Source of the DNA: Acinetobacter haemolyticus CIP 64.3 = MTCC 9819
Lineage (GTDB): Bacteria > Pseudomonadota > Gammaproteobacteria > Pseudomonadales > Moraxellaceae
Assembly (NCBI RefSeq): GCF_000369065.1
Contig: NZ_KB849800.1
Span: 1 to 64,000 of the forward strand
Direction of reading: 5' to 3'
DNA: 64,000 bases
Shown here: in pieces, positions 53,528-64,000 of the stretch
How positions within the stretch are numbered: position 1 is the first letter of the stretch
Layout of the letters: each line of letters starts with the position of its first letter
The notes under the pieces: model-generated
Told to the model about the DNA's origin: nothing
Database searches by the model: none
Seen by the model: the letters and a program-made list of their open reading frames with translations, nothing else
Made by a program: the position numbers and the translations under genes

Positions 53528-55315
53528 ATGGCTGAAACTGACATTGCTATGCCAGAATCGACTCAAGTCGATTCACGCCCAGCATTTGCAATTGTAGAAG
53601 AGCTCAAAACCAAATTTGGTGAGAACTTTTACGTGCAGACGACTTGTGAAGAGTTTCCAACAGTCTGGGTTGAGCGCGCACGCGTGCAAGAAGTCCTTAT
53701 GTTCCTCCGTAAAGTGGAACGTCCTTATGTGATGTTGTTTGACTTATCTGCGGTGGATGAGCGTTTACGTGTTCACCGTGATGGGTTGCCACCATCTGAC
53801 TTCACTGTGTTCTATCACTTATTATCGCTGGAGCGTAATAGTGATATTCGTATCAAAGTTGCGTTGAATGAAAATGATTTAAGCATTCCAACGGCAACCA
53901 ATATTTGGCCAAATGCCAACTGGTACGAGCGTGAAGCTTACGATATGTTTGGAATTGATTTCGCCGGGCATCCAATGCTTCGTCGTATCTTATTGCCGAC
54001 TTATTGGGAAGGTCATCCATTACGTAAAGAATATTCTGCCCGTGCGACAGAATATACGCCGTATATGCAAGATCAAGCCAAGCAAGATTTCGAGCAAGAG
54101 CATTTGCGTTTTGTACCAGAAGATTGGGGTCTAACACGCGGCAATGACGACGAAGACTTCATGTTCTTGAACTTGGGTCCTAACCATCCATCTGCGCATG
54201 GTGCTTTCCGTGTGGTTTTACAGTTGGACGGTGAAGAAGTCAAAGACTGTGTGCCAGATATTGGTTATCACCACCGTGGTGTGGAAAAGATGGCTGAACG
54301 TCAAACTTGGCATTCATTCATCCCTTATACGGATCGTGTTGACTACTTAGGTGGTTGTGCGCAAAACATGCCATATGTGATGGCGGTTGAGCAGCTTGCA
54401 GGGATTAAAGTTCCTGAGCGTGCGCAAGTCATTCGTGTCATGTTGAACGAATTATTCCGTATCAATAACCACTTACTTTACTGTGGTACAGCGATTCAGG
54501 ATGCGGGTGGTATGACGCCAGTATTTTATATGTTCGCTGACCGTCAAAAAGTTTACGACATCGTTGAGGCGATTACGGGTTACCGTATGCACCCAGCATG
54601 GTTCCGCATCGGCGGTACAGCACACGACCTTCCAAACAATTGGCAAAAGCTAGTTAAGGAATTGTTGGAGTGGATGCCGAAACGTTTGAACGAGTACTAC
54701 ACAGCTGCACTTAAAAACTCAGTATTTATCGGTCGTACGCGTAACGTTGCGCAATATGATGCTAAATCTGCGTTGGCTTGGGGTGTGACAGGTACAGGTT
54801 TACGTGCGACGGGTATTGATTTTGACGTTCGTAAATATCGTCCATACAGTGGTTATGAAAACTTCGACTTTGATATTCCAGTGGAATATGAAGGCGATGC
54901 ATATGCACGTGTATTGGTACATTTCCGTGAAATCACTGAGTCTTTGAAAATCATTCAACAGTGCTTGGATAACATGCCTTCTGGTCCATATAAAGCGGAT
55001 CATCCATTGGCTGTTCCACCACCGAAAGATAAGACATTACAAGATATTGAAACCTTGATTACGCACTTCTTGAGCGTGTCATGGGGTCCTGTAATGCCTG
55101 CAGGTGAAGCATCCTTTATGACTGAAGTGGTGAAAGGTGCGAGTACCTATTACCTCACTTCGGATAAGTCGACGATGAGTTACCGTACCCGTATTCGTAC
55201 ACCAACGTTCACGCACTTACAGCAAATTCCTTCCGTGATTAACGGCAGCTTGGTATCTGACTTGATCATTTATTTGGCGACCATTGATGTGGTTATGGCT
55301 GACGTGGATCGCTAG
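53528..55315 (+). CDS. nuoC: NADH-quinone oxidoreductase subunit C/D (fused)
   Basis: Fused NuoCD of 595 residues, as in enterobacteria and Pseudomonas. The C part (about 20-200) includes the 30-kDa subunit signature in [18 protein letters not shown]. The D part (about 210-595) has [36 protein letters not shown] and, near the end, the quinone-site region [23 protein letters not shown]. The fusion is a lineage feature rather than an error. Confidence 0.96.
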   Translation: MAETDIAMPESTQVDSRPAFAIVEELKTKFGENFYVQTTCEEFPTVWVERARVQEVLMFLRKVERPYVMLFDLSAVDERLRVHRDGLPPSDFTVFYHLLSLERNSDIRIKVALNENDLSIPTATNIWPNANWYEREAYDMFGIDFAGHPMLRRILLPTYWEGHPLRKEYSARATEYTPYMQDQAKQDFEQEHLRFVPEDWGLTRGNDDEDFMFLNLGPNHPSAHGAFRVVLQLDGEEVKDCVPDIGYHHRGVEKMAERQTWHSFIPYTDRVDYLGGCAQNMPYVMAVEQLAGIKVPERAQVIRVMLNELFRINNHLLYCGTAIQDAGGMTPVFYMFADRQKVYDIVEAITGYRMHPAWFRIGGTAHDLPNNWQKLVKELLEWMPKRLNEYYTAALKNSVFIGRTRNVAQYDAKSALAWGVTGTGLRATGIDFDVRKYRPYSGYENFDFDIPVEYEGDAYARVLVHFREITESLKIIQQCLDNMPSGPYKADHPLAVPPPKDKTLQDIETLITHFLSVSWGPVMPAGEASFMTEVVKGASTYYLTSDKSTMSYRTRIRTPTFTHLQQIPSVINGSLVSDLIIYLATIDVVMADVDR

Positions 55316-55327
55316 GGGTAAACGATT

Positions 55328-55837
55328 ATGATGATTTTGACTGATAAAAAACCTCGTGTGAATGTTGAAGGGATTTTGACTGCTGAAGAAATCCATGACA
55401 TTGAACATCACATTGGTCATTACCCATACCCACGTGCAGCATCACTAGATGCGCTCAAGTGTGTACAACGCCGTAATGGTTGGGTAGATGATGCACAAAT
55501 GAATGCAATTGCACAATTGCTTAGCATGAGCGTGGCAGATTTGGAAGGTGTAGCAACATTCTATAACCGTATCTACCGCCAACCTGTGGGACGTCATGTA
55601 ATTTTATTGTGTGACTCAATTGCTTGTTTCTTGATGGGTGCGGAAACGCTTGCAGAAGCGTTCCAACGTGAGTTGGGTATCCAGTATGGGCAAACTACAG
55701 TTGATGGTCGTTTTACCTTGCTCCCAATTTGCTGTTTAGGTAATTGTGACAAAGGTCCAACGTTAATGATTGATGAAGATACCCACGGTTTAGTGGACGT
55801 ATCATCAGTTAAACAGTTATTGGAGAAGTATGTATGA
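55328..55837 (+). CDS. nuoE: NADH-quinone oxidoreductase subunit E
   Basis: 169-residue thioredoxin-fold subunit with the [2Fe-2S] cluster N1a, part of the NADH dehydrogenase module with NuoF and NuoG. The four cysteines are in [10 protein letters not shown] and [17 protein letters not shown]. It overlaps the nuoF start by 4 bp (ATGA). Confidence 0.95.
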   Translation: MMILTDKKPRVNVEGILTAEEIHDIEHHIGHYPYPRAASLDALKCVQRRNGWVDDAQMNAIAQLLSMSVADLEGVATFYNRIYRQPVGRHVILLCDSIACFLMGAETLAEAFQRELGIQYGQTTVDGRFTLLPICCLGNCDKGPTLMIDEDTHGLVDVSSVKQLLEKYV

Positions 55838-57162
55838 ATACTGAACCAAAACCAATTTATGGCGACGGTAATCCAGAAACTCATCCGCTGACTTGGCGTT
55901 TGAGTAAGCAAGATGCGGTACGCAATGCTGATGATTACGAAGCACTTGAGGGTTATGCAGGCTTTAAAAAAGCACTCAGCATGCCGCCAAAAGATGTCCT
56001 TGAAATCATCAAAGCTGCGACGGTTAAAGGCCGTGGTGGTGCAGGTTTCCCTGCGGGTATTAAATGGTCATTGATGGCGCCAAATGATAATTCTGGTCCT
56101 CGTTATTTGATCTGTAATGCCGACGAAATGGAGCCAGGTACCTTCAAAGACCGTTTGTTGATGGAAAAACTTCCTCATCAATTGATCGAAGGGATGTTGA
56201 TTGCAGGTTATACCTTAGAAGCAACGCATGGTTATATCTTCATTCGTGGTGAATATATCGAAGCTGCTCAATACTTAAATGAAGCATTAGAGCAAATCCG
56301 TGCCAAAGGTTACTTAGGTGAAAATATCCTTGGTACCGGCTGGAACTTTGAAATGCATGTTCACACAGGAGCAGGTCGTTATATCTGTGGTGAAGAAACC
56401 GCATTGATTAACTCACTTGAAGGTCGCCGTGCCAATCCACGTACTAAACCACCATTCCCACAAGTTGCGGGTGCATGGGGTCGTCCGACGATTGTCAACA
56501 ACGTTGAAACCTACAATAACTTGCCTGCGATTATGTTGCGTGGACCTGAATGGTACATCAATTTGTCTGCACACAAGTCTAAAGATCCTGGAACTAAAAT
56601 TTACGGTGCATCAGGTAAGGTGAAGTTCCCTGGGCTTTGGGAATTGCCATTTGGTACAACAGCGCGTGAAGTAATTGAAGATCATGCGGGTGGTATGCGT
56701 GATGGTTTAACACTGAAAGCATGGTTACCGGGCGGCGCATCAACAGATTTCTTGGCTGCTGAACATATTGACTTGCCAATGGATGCTGAAAGCATCATGA
56801 AGGCAGGTTCTCGTTTAGGAACATGTTTGTTGATGGTGGTAGATGAAACGCAATGTATGGTTTCAGCGACCCGTAATCTAGAAGAATTCTTTGCGCGTGA
56901 GTCTTGTGGTTTCTGCACACCATGTCGTGATGGTTTACCGTGGGCTGTTAAAGCACTGAAAGCACTCGAAAATGGTGAAGGGAAGATGGAGGATATTCAA
57001 CATCTCTCTGAACTTACTAAAAAGTTGTGGATTGGTAAGACTTTCTGTGCCCACGCACCTGGTGCGATGGAGCCACTGATGGGCGCATTAAAATATTTCC
57101 GTCATGAGTTTGAAGCAAAGGTAAGTACCCATGCAGCAACTCGTGATGTAGAACAGGTTTAA
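55834..57162 (+). CDS. nuoF: NADH-quinone oxidoreductase subunit F
   Basis: 442-residue flavoprotein that binds NADH and FMN and carries [4Fe-4S] cluster N3. The nucleotide site is [15 protein letters not shown], the FMN part includes [14 protein letters not shown] and [15 protein letters not shown], and the cluster cysteines are in [12 protein letters not shown] with a later Cys in [10 protein letters not shown]. Overlaps nuoE and is followed 11 bp later by nuoG. Confidence 0.96.
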   Translation: MNTEPKPIYGDGNPETHPLTWRLSKQDAVRNADDYEALEGYAGFKKALSMPPKDVLEIIKAATVKGRGGAGFPAGIKWSLMAPNDNSGPRYLICNADEMEPGTFKDRLLMEKLPHQLIEGMLIAGYTLEATHGYIFIRGEYIEAAQYLNEALEQIRAKGYLGENILGTGWNFEMHVHTGAGRYICGEETALINSLEGRRANPRTKPPFPQVAGAWGRPTIVNNVETYNNLPAIMLRGPEWYINLSAHKSKDPGTKIYGASGKVKFPGLWELPFGTTAREVIEDHAGGMRDGLTLKAWLPGGASTDFLAAEHIDLPMDAESIMKAGSRLGTCLLMVVDETQCMVSATRNLEEFFARESCGFCTPCRDGLPWAVKALKALENGEGKMEDIQHLSELTKKLWIGKTFCAHAPGAMEPLMGALKYFRHEFEAKVSTHAATRDVEQV

Positions 57163-57173
57163 GGAATTCGACT

Positions 57174-59858
57174 ATGGCTACAATTCATGTCGATGGAAAA
57201 TCGTATGAAGTCAACGGCTCAGAAAACTTGCTACAAGCATGTCTTAGCCTTGGCATCGATATCCCGTATTTTTGTTGGCACCCATCCTTAGGTTCTGTTG
57301 GTTCTTGTCGTCAATGTGCGGTAACTCAATACGCGAATCCTGAGGACACACGTGGGCGTTTGGTGATGTCTTGTATGACACCAGCCGCTGACAATACTTA
57401 TATTTCGATTGAAGATAAAGAAGCAACAGAGTTTCGTGCATCGATTGTTGAATTCTTGATGACGAACCACCCACATGACTGTCCAGTTTGTGAAGAAGGT
57501 GGTCACTGTCATTTACAAGATATGACCGTCATGACACAGCATGATCGTCGTCGCTATCGCTTTACTAAACGTACCCATCATAACCAAGAGTTAGGTTCGT
57601 TTATTGCGCATGAGATGAACCGTTGTATCGCATGTTATCGTTGTGTGCGTTACTACAAAGACTATGCAGGCGGTACAGACTTTGGTGTGTATGCCAATGC
57701 TTCACGTGTTTACTTTGGTCGTCCAGAGTCGGGTACTTTAGAATCAGAATTCTCTGGTAACTTGACAGAAGTCTGTCCAACAGGTGTGTTTACTGATAAG
57801 ACACATTCAGCACGTTATAACCGTAAGTGGGACATGCAGTATGCGCCAAGTGTCTGCTTTGGTTGCTCTTCTGGCTGTAACATTTCTCCGGGTGAGCGTT
57901 ATGGCGAAATCCGTCGTGTTGAAAACCGTTTTAATGGTTCAGTCAATCAATACTTCCTTTGTGATAAAGGTCGTTTTGGTACGGGTTATGTCAATCGTGA
58001 AGATCGTCCACGTCAACCTCAATTCCGTAATGGTGAAACTGTAGCAACCGTGAGTGTTGATCAAGCTCTTGATCAAGTGATTGCGCAGCTTAAAGGAAAA
58101 AAAGTTCTAGGTATTGGTTCTCCTCGCGCAAGCTTGGAATCAAACTACGCACTTCGCCAACTTGTTGGTCAAGATAACTATTCAACAGGTATGTCTCAAA
58201 AAGAGCAGAATTTGGTTGAGTTAGCTGCATCTATCATGCAAACACAGGGTATCTATAACCCGAACATGCGTGAAATTGAAAGCTATGATGCTGTGTTGAT
58301 CTTGGGTGAGGACTTAACGCAAACTGCGCCACGTATGGCTTTATCGGTTCGCCAAGCTGCGAAAAATAAAGCGAAAGAAATGGCTGCTAAAACGCGTACA
58401 CCTGACTGGTTAGCAGAACCTGTACAACGTATTGGTCAAGAAGCGAAGTCACCGATTTATATCCTTGCTGCGACACAAACGCGTTTAGCGGATGTGGCAA
58501 CAGGTGAAGTGGTTGCATCTCCAAATGATATTGCACGTTTAGGTTTTGCGGTTGCTGCTGCTGTAAATGGTGAAACATTATCTGGTCTTGACGATGACGC
58601 AAAAGCTTTTGCACAAACCATTGCTGATACCTTAAAAGCTGCGAAAAAACCATTGATTATCTCTGGTACCAGCTTACAAGATCCAGCAATCATGGAAGCT
58701 GCTGCCCAAGTTGCGCAGAATCTAGGTGAAAATGCTGGCTTATCATTGACAGTTCCTGAAGTGAACTCAATGGGCTTAGCATTATTCGGTGGCTTAAGCT
58801 TAGAACAAGCGTTTGCACAAGATTATGATGCAGTTGTTGTAGTTGAAAATGACTTAACTCGTCGTATCCCAGTTGCTCAAGTCAAAGCTGCATTGGATAA
58901 AGCTGAAACTGTGATTGTATTGGATCACAGTGAAACTGAAACCTTGAAACTTGCAGATATTGTTCTTTCTGCTGCCAGTTTTGCGGAAGGTGACGGAACT
59001 GTAGTCAGTCAAGAAGGACGTGCACAACGCTTCTATCAAGTGTATGACCCAAGCTACTACAAGCCTGAATATGCAATCAAAGAATCTTGGCGTTGGTTAC
59101 ATGCCGTTGAGACAGGTCTCAAAGGTAAAGCTGTAGATTGGACACTTCTTGATGATGTGATTGATGACATCGTGAAAAATGTTCCTGTGCTTGAAGCGAT
59201 TCAAGATGTTGCACCAGATGCTGGCTATCGTATCCATGGTTTAAAAATTGCGCGTGAACCACGTCGTTATTCTGGTCGTACTGCAATGCGTGCGCCATTA
59301 TCTGTTCATGAGCCTAAACAGCCAACTGATCCTGATTCAGCATTAACTTTCTCGATGGAAGGTTATGTGGGTAATCAAACAGCGTCTTCATTGGTGCCTT
59401 TCGCATGGTCAGCGGGTTGGAACTCACCTCAAGCTTGGAACAAATACCAAGATGAAGTGGGTGGTCACTTAAAAGGTGGTGATTCTGGTGTTCGTCTTTT
59501 TGATCGTTTAGCAAAACGTCCTGCACGTAGCTATGTTGCACCAACTGCTGTTGTGGTGAACCCTGAAAGCTTCCGTCTTGTACCTATGCACCATATCTTT
59601 GGTTCTGGTGAATTCACCATTAAAACACCTGCAATGGAATCTCGTATTCCTGAAGCAATGTTTGCAGTCGGTGAGCAAGATGCGACACGTTTAAATGTTC
59701 AAGATGGTCAACGTATTACGGTAAAAGCAGGCGAAACCAGCATTAGCTTACCTGTACAAGTGATTGAATATTTACCAACAGGTTATATTGGTTATCCAAT
59801 TGGCTTAGCACCAACAGTTTCATTGGCAGAGCCTGTTTCTGTGGCGGTAGGAGTGTAA
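57174..59858 (+). CDS. nuoG: NADH-quinone oxidoreductase subunit G
   Basis: 894-residue subunit with several iron-sulfur clusters. The N-terminal ferredoxin-like domain has [19 protein letters not shown] (N1b), then [16 protein letters not shown] (with the His ligand of N5) and [16 protein letters not shown] (N4), followed by [17 protein letters not shown], which corresponds to the additional N7 site found in some bacteria. The molybdopterin oxidoreductase-like C-terminal part (about 220-894) lacks a cofactor role in complex I. Confidence 0.96.
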   Translation: MATIHVDGKSYEVNGSENLLQACLSLGIDIPYFCWHPSLGSVGSCRQCAVTQYANPEDTRGRLVMSCMTPAADNTYISIEDKEATEFRASIVEFLMTNHPHDCPVCEEGGHCHLQDMTVMTQHDRRRYRFTKRTHHNQELGSFIAHEMNRCIACYRCVRYYKDYAGGTDFGVYANASRVYFGRPESGTLESEFSGNLTEVCPTGVFTDKTHSARYNRKWDMQYAPSVCFGCSSGCNISPGERYGEIRRVENRFNGSVNQYFLCDKGRFGTGYVNREDRPRQPQFRNGETVATVSVDQALDQVIAQLKGKKVLGIGSPRASLESNYALRQLVGQDNYSTGMSQKEQNLVELAASIMQTQGIYNPNMREIESYDAVLILGEDLTQTAPRMALSVRQAAKNKAKEMAAKTRTPDWLAEPVQRIGQEAKSPIYILAATQTRLADVATGEVVASPNDIARLGFAVAAAVNGETLSGLDDDAKAFAQTIADTLKAAKKPLIISGTSLQDPAIMEAAAQVAQNLGENAGLSLTVPEVNSMGLALFGGLSLEQAFAQDYDAVVVVENDLTRRIPVAQVKAALDKAETVIVLDHSETETLKLADIVLSAASFAEGDGTVVSQEGRAQRFYQVYDPSYYKPEYAIKESWRWLHAVETGLKGKAVDWTLLDDVIDDIVKNVPVLEAIQDVAPDAGYRIHGLKIAREPRRYSGRTAMRAPLSVHEPKQPTDPDSALTFSMEGYVGNQTASSLVPFAWSAGWNSPQAWNKYQDEVGGHLKGGDSGVRLFDRLAKRPARSYVAPTAVVVNPESFRLVPMHHIFGSGEFTIKTPAMESRIPEAMFAVGEQDATRLNVQDGQRITVKAGETSISLPVQVIEYLPTGYIGYPIGLAPTVSLAEPVSVAVGV

Positions 59859-59861
59859 TTC

Positions 59862-60878
59862 ATGAATCAAGAAATTATACGTCAAACGCCACTTTGGGCT
59901 GAGAACTGGCCGATTGCCTACTCAGTGATTCAAGCCATTGTGATCTTGCTTGTGGTGGTATTGGTTGCTGCGTTGATGTCGTTTATTGAGCGTCGTCTGT
60001 TGGCATTATGGCAAGACCGTTATGGTCCAAACCGTGTTGGTCCTGGGGGTATGTTCCAGATCGTTGCCGACATGCTCAAGATCATGTTCAAAGAGGACTG
60101 GACACCAAAGTTTGCTGATAAGTTGACTTTCCGTTTAGCACCAGCAGTTGCGATGGCAACTGCGGTACTTTCCTTTATGGTCATTCCTGTGAGCCCAATG
60201 TTGGGTGTTGCAGATATGAGTATCGGTCTATTGTTCTTTATGGCAATGGCGGGTATTGCAGTCTACGCAGTGCTATTTGGTGGTTGGGCATCGAATAACA
60301 AATACTCATTGCTTGGTGGTCTTCGTTCAGCGGCACAAACCATTTCTTACGAAGTGTTCTTGGGTATTTCGTTGATGGGTGTGGTGGCGATTGCAGGTTC
60401 ATTCAACCTACGTGAGATTGTTGAAGCACAACGTGATATGTGGTTCATCATCCCACAATTCTTAGGTTTCTTGATCTTTGTGGTTGCTGGTGTTGCGGTA
60501 ACGCACCGTCATCCATTTGACCAACCTGAAGCTGAGCAAGAGTTGGCAGAAGGTTACCATGTTGAATATGGTGGTATGAAGTGGGGGATGTTCTTCGTTG
60601 CAGAATATGTCAACGTGGTATTGATCTCAGCATTAATCGTGACTTTATTCTTCGGCGGATGGCTTGCACCATTTAACTTAGAAATTCCATTTGTTCCACC
60701 AGTTTTTTGGTTCGTAATTAAAACAGCATTCTTTGTAATGATGTTTGTCTTGGCACGTGGTTCATTAATGCGTCCACGTTATGACCAAGTGATGAATTTT
60801 GGTTGGAAAGTTTGTTTGCCATTGGCGTTGGTCAACTTGTTAGTGACTGGTGCTGTGATTCTGATGAATCAGGCCTAG
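59862..60878 (+). CDS. nuoH: NADH-quinone oxidoreductase subunit H
   Basis: 338-residue membrane subunit that forms the quinone chamber with NuoB and NuoCD. About eight helices are seen; conserved loops include [37 protein letters not shown] and [22 protein letters not shown] with its essential acidic residues. It starts 3 bp after nuoG. Confidence 0.97.
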   Translation: MNQEIIRQTPLWAENWPIAYSVIQAIVILLVVVLVAALMSFIERRLLALWQDRYGPNRVGPGGMFQIVADMLKIMFKEDWTPKFADKLTFRLAPAVAMATAVLSFMVIPVSPMLGVADMSIGLLFFMAMAGIAVYAVLFGGWASNNKYSLLGGLRSAAQTISYEVFLGISLMGVVAIAGSFNLREIVEAQRDMWFIIPQFLGFLIFVVAGVAVTHRHPFDQPEAEQELAEGYHVEYGGMKWGMFFVAEYVNVVLISALIVTLFFGGWLAPFNLEIPFVPPVFWFVIKTAFFVMMFVLARGSLMRPRYDQVMNFGWKVCLPLALVNLLVTGAVILMNQA

Positions 60879-60896
60879 GACAGCAGGGAGTACAAA

Positions 60897-61439
60897 ATGT
60901 ATAAAATTCTAGCTGGATTTGGATCGATTGTACGTTCGTTGTGGATGGTGTTTAGCCATGTCACACGTAAACGTGACACGATTTTATATCCAGAAGTACC
61001 AGCTGAACAAATTGTGCCTCCACGCTTTCGTGGTCGTATCATCTTAACGCGTGATCCAGATGGTGAAGAGCGTTGTGTGGCGTGTAACCTATGTGCGGTT
61101 GCATGTCCAGTTGGCTGTATTTCATTACAAAAAGCGGAAAAAGAAGATGGACGTTGGTATCCAGAATTTTTCCGTATTAACTTCTCACGTTGCATTTTCT
61201 GCGGTATGTGCGAAGAAGCATGTCCAACGACTGCGATCCAGATGACACCTGATTTTGAACTTGCAGAATATGTACGTCAGGACTTGGTGTATGAGAAAGA
61301 AAACTTGCTCATTTCTGGTACAGGTAAATATCCAGACTATAACTTTTACCGCGTGACTGGTATGGCTGTGACAGGTAAAGACAAAGGTCAAGCGCAAAAA
61401 GAAAGTGCGCCAGTTGATGTACGGAGCTTACTACCATGA
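60897..61439 (+). CDS. nuoI: NADH-quinone oxidoreductase subunit I
   Basis: 180-residue ferredoxin-like subunit with two [4Fe-4S] clusters (N6a and N6b). The two motifs are [15 protein letters not shown] and [15 protein letters not shown]. An N-terminal amphipathic segment attaches it to the membrane arm. It overlaps nuoJ by 4 bp (ATGA). Confidence 0.97.
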   Translation: MYKILAGFGSIVRSLWMVFSHVTRKRDTILYPEVPAEQIVPPRFRGRIILTRDPDGEERCVACNLCAVACPVGCISLQKAEKEDGRWYPEFFRINFSRCIFCGMCEEACPTTAIQMTPDFELAEYVRQDLVYEKENLLISGTGKYPDYNFYRVTGMAVTGKDKGQAQKESAPVDVRSLLP

Positions 61440-61957
61440 TGTGGCCATTTTATTTGATGGCTCTAGTGGCCATTGTTTCAACCATTCGTGTTGTGACGAA
61501 TACAAATCCTGTGCATGCACTGTTGAGCTTAATTGTGTCATTACTTGCTGTCGCTGGTATTTTTATGATCGTAGGTGCGCCATTTGCTGGCGCACTAGAG
61601 ATTATCGTTTATGCCGGTGCGATCATGGTGTTGTTCGTATTCGTGGTCATGATGTTGAATCTCGGACAGGATACTGTTGAGCAAGAAAGTAAATGGCTGA
61701 CATCTGATGCATGGGCATTCCCAGCACTCATGAGCTTTCTTATGGGCTTGATTCTCGTCTGGATGCTTGGCAGTGATTACACTACTTCAGGCGCAGTGAT
61801 GGGGCGTGAAGTTGTGGGTCCAAAAGCTGTAGGTCAGGCATTATTTACGCATTATCTATTACTGGTTGAAATTGCCGCGATGTTATTGCTTGCAGCATTG
61901 GTTGCAGCATTCCATTTGGGTAAACGTGAACCAAGTGCAGAAGAGGAAAAAGAATAA
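61436..61957 (+). CDS. nuoJ: NADH-quinone oxidoreductase subunit J
   Basis: 173-residue membrane subunit with five helices. The conserved third-helix segment [20 protein letters not shown], which includes the pi-bulge region, is clear. It shares its last base with the nuoK start codon (TAATG overlap). Confidence 0.95.
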   Translation: MMWPFYLMALVAIVSTIRVVTNTNPVHALLSLIVSLLAVAGIFMIVGAPFAGALEIIVYAGAIMVLFVFVVMMLNLGQDTVEQESKWLTSDAWAFPALMSFLMGLILVWMLGSDYTTSGAVMGREVVGPKAVGQALFTHYLLLVEIAAMLLLAALVAAFHLGKREPSAEEEKE

Positions 61958-62265
61958 TGGGACACATCCCTTTAGAACATGGTTTGATTGTCGCAACCAT
62001 TCTTTTTGCACTGGGTTTTTACGGTGTAATGGTGCGACGCAACCTATTATTTATGTTAATGAGTCTTGAAGTCATGATGAATGCTGCTGCGTTAGCATTT
62101 GTTTTGGCAGGTAGTGTCTGGGCGCAACCAGATGGTCAAGTCATGTTTATCTTGATTTTGACTCTCGCTGCGGCAGAGGCATGTATCGGTCTAGCGATCG
62201 TCCTTCAGTTCTATCATCGCTTCCATCATTTGGATGTAGATGCTGCTAGTGAGATGCGCGGATGA
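61957..62265 (+). CDS. nuoK: NADH-quinone oxidoreductase subunit K
   Basis: 102-residue subunit with three membrane helices. The two key glutamates are in [18 protein letters not shown] and [16 protein letters not shown]. It overlaps nuoL by 4 bp (ATGA). Confidence 0.96.
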   Translation: MGHIPLEHGLIVATILFALGFYGVMVRRNLLFMLMSLEVMMNAAALAFVLAGSVWAQPDGQVMFILILTLAAAEACIGLAIVLQFYHRFHHLDVDAASEMRG

Positions 62266-64000
62266 GTACTTTATATTTAACCATTTTATTTCCGCTCATT
62301 GGTTTTATCCTTTTAGCAGCGGGTCGTAACAAACTTTCTGAAAATGTTGCAGCAATTATTGGTGTTGGTTCAGTTGGTTTATCTGCTTTATTTGCTTTAA
62401 TTGCAGGATTGGCATTTACCAATAGCGGTGATACCGTTTTCGTTCAGCATTTATGGACATGGTTTAATGTCGGTGGTTTCGCACCGGGTATTAGCTTACA
62501 GCTAGATGGTCTTTCTCTCATTATGATGGGAATGGTGACTGGGGTAGGCTTTCTGATTCATATCTTCGCATCTTGGTATATGCGTGGTGAAGAAGATTAC
62601 GCACGTTTCTTCTCATACTTTAACCTATTTGTTGCCAGCATGTTGTTGTTGGTATTGGGCGATAACTTGGCGTTATTGTTCTTGGGTTGGGAAGGCGTAG
62701 GTCTGTGCTCTTACTTACTGATTGGTTTCTACTACTCAAATCCTGCAAATGGTTGGGCAGCAATCAAGGCATTTACAGTAACACGTGTAGGTGATGTATT
62801 TTTACTCATCGCATTGTTCTTGCTCTATCAACAATTTGGTACTTTGAATACTCAGTACATTGTTGAAAATGCAGCAACTGTAATGACACAAAGCTCATCA
62901 TTGTCGATCTGGACAGCATTAATGTTGTTTTTAGGGGCAGCAGGTAAATCAGCACAAATTCCATTACAAACTTGGTTAGCAGATGCGATGGCTGGTCCGA
63001 CACCAGTATCGGCATTGATCCACGCTGCAACGATGGTTACAGCGGGTGTGTACTTATGTTGCCGTATGTTCTCTGTAATGGAGATGGCACCAGAAGTAAT
63101 GCAATTCATTTCAATTACAGGTGCTGTGACTTTATTGGTTGCTGGTTTTGCTGCATTAGTTCAAACCGATATCAAACGTATCTTGGCTTACTCAACCATG
63201 AGTCAGCTCGGTTATATGTTTATGGCAGTGGGTGCTGAAGCGTACCAAGCTGGTTTGTTCCATATGTTGACTCACGCATTCTTCAAAGCGTTATTGTTCT
63301 TATCTTCAGGTGCTGTCATTTTGGCGTACCATCATGAACAAAACATTTTCAAGATGGGTGGCTTGTTCAAGCATAACAAATTCTTATTTGCTTGCTTCGC
63401 GATTGGTGGCGGTGCCTTAGCTGCGATTCCATTCTTGACCGTTGGCTTCTTCTCGAAAGATGCGATCTTGTGGCAAGTTTGGGCGCATGGTCATACTACA
63501 GGTATTGAAACCTTCGGTACGTTGTTCTGGGTTGGTGTTGCTGGTGCTTTCTTAACCTCTATCTATACTTTCCGTTTAATTTGGATCGTATTCTTTGGTG
63601 AAGAAAAGACGGCATACCATCCAATCAAAGGTGCAACTTATTGGGCTCCACTTGCGATTCTTGCTGTACTTTCAACAGGTGTGGGTGCGTTATTACAAGC
63701 GCCAGTTATCGGTATTTTAAATCAAGCTGGTATTCCTGCGTTTGTTATGACTGATGCTTTAGCACATTTACAACATGGTGTTGAATTAAAAGCAGTTGGT
63801 ATTGCATTGGCTGGCTTGGCCGTTGGTATTTTCCTGTTTGCTTTTGCTTATGGTGCTGTCAAGTCGTTTGCTCAAAGTTCTTTGGGTGCAGGCTTAGCGC
63901 ATGTTTGCCGTACAGCATTCGGTTTTGATGCTTTGTATGACATCGTGTTTGTAAAACCATATTTGTTTATTGCAAAAATCTTAGGTCGTGATCCTGTTGA
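62262..64000 (+). CDS. nuoL: NADH-quinone oxidoreductase subunit L (cut by the window end)
   Basis: Antiporter-like membrane subunit that pumps protons at the far end of the complex I membrane arm. The frame begins at ATG 62262 ([20 protein letters not shown]) and stays open to the window end, giving 579 of an expected 610-640 residues. Proton_antipo domain features are visible: [19 protein letters not shown] with the conserved Glu, [49 protein letters not shown] (seen in parts) and [15 protein letters not shown]. The missing 3' end is a window limit, not a truncation. Confidence 0.96.
   Translation, partial: MSTLYLTILFPLIGFILLAAGRNKLSENVAAIIGVGSVGLSALFALIAGLAFTNSGDTVFVQHLWTWFNVGGFAPGISLQLDGLSLIMMGMVTGVGFLIHIFASWYMRGEEDYARFFSYFNLFVASMLLLVLGDNLALLFLGWEGVGLCSYLLIGFYYSNPANGWAAIKAFTVTRVGDVFLLIALFLLYQQFGTLNTQYIVENAATVMTQSSSLSIWTALMLFLGAAGKSAQIPLQTWLADAMAGPTPVSALIHAATMVTAGVYLCCRMFSVMEMAPEVMQFISITGAVTLLVAGFAALVQTDIKRILAYSTMSQLGYMFMAVGAEAYQAGLFHMLTHAFFKALLFLSSGAVILAYHHEQNIFKMGGLFKHNKFLFACFAIGGGALAAIPFLTVGFFSKDAILWQVWAHGHTTGIETFGTLFWVGVAGAFLTSIYTFRLIWIVFFGEEKTAYHPIKGATYWAPLAILAVLSTGVGALLQAPVIGILNQAGIPAFVMTDALAHLQHGVELKAVGIALAGLAVGIFLFAFAYGAVKSFAQSSLGAGLAHVCRTAFGFDALYDIVFVKPYLFIAKILGRDPV

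Noticed and set aside
62262..64000. Truncated nuoL gene
   Set aside because: The frame is open to the window edge and the motifs are normal; the missing end is only outside the window.

Overview
The window is chromosomal DNA of an Acinetobacter species (Moraxellaceae, Gammaproteobacteria). The evidence is the gene content and order: rpoN-hpf, ibaG-murA-hisG with hisD and hisC, a filA-F operon, nrdAB next to a BfmRS-type two-component system, and a nuo operon with fused nuoCD. ISAba1-like IS4-family insertion sequences, low GC and A+T-rich spacers agree with this. The species cannot be fixed from sequence reading alone.

Layout. 0-0.3 kb: end of an rRNA operon (5S plus terminator). 0.3-0.64 kb: a small membrane gene with an in-frame TGA. 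0.9-9.35 kb: rpoN, hpf, ibaG, murA, hisG, hisD and hisC on the plus strand. They are split by a minus-strand cassette of an AhpD-like protein and an ECF41 sigma factor, which carries a near-perfect ECF41 promoter. pabB follows on the minus strand. 11.2-20.4 kb: the fil operon (filA; C39 peptidase filB; outer-membrane barrel filC; FadL-like filD; filE; lipoprotein filF). An 1180-bp IS sits between filB and filC with a perfect 9-bp target duplication. 20.4-28.3 kb: housekeeping genes (two NUDIX hydrolases, gamma carbonic anhydrase, tsaB, uppP, rsmJ, a C13 peptidase, fghA, a DUF2218 gene, rpe). 28.3-28.5 kb: an odd small ORF and 12-bp tandem repeat in frame with rpe. 28.8-32.0 kb: copper resistance genes (His/Cys-rich small protein, copA, copB). 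32.1-37.0 kb: two unknown genes, a guanidine-II riboswitch with gdx, ogt, argJ and nadA. 37.1-37.5 kb: tRNA array Pro-Arg-His-Pro.

37.8-42.4 kb is a scar of mobile elements beside the tRNA array: a truncated YdcZ-type transporter, an IS3 fragment, a complete IS5/IS903-group element, an OLD-family ATPase cut off where its TOPRIM nuclease domain should begin, a second copy of the 1180-bp IS4 element, and three short terminal-type repeats beside nrdB. 42.4-49.8 kb: nrdB, an unlisted 40-residue membrane ORF, nrdA, bfmR and bfmS. 49.9-51.8 kb: a small unknown gene and a MASE1-type diguanylate cyclase. 52.2-64.0 kb: nuoA to nuoL of respiratory complex I; nuoL runs off the window end.

Most promising for follow-up: the fil operon as a possible Fap-like amyloid or fibre export system; the self-controlled ECF41 cassette placed inside the his genes; the OLD-type defence-gene remnant with an IS-supplied promoter; and the rpe-linked 12-bp repeat that is both a four-residue coding repeat and a row of DnaA-box-like 9-mers.
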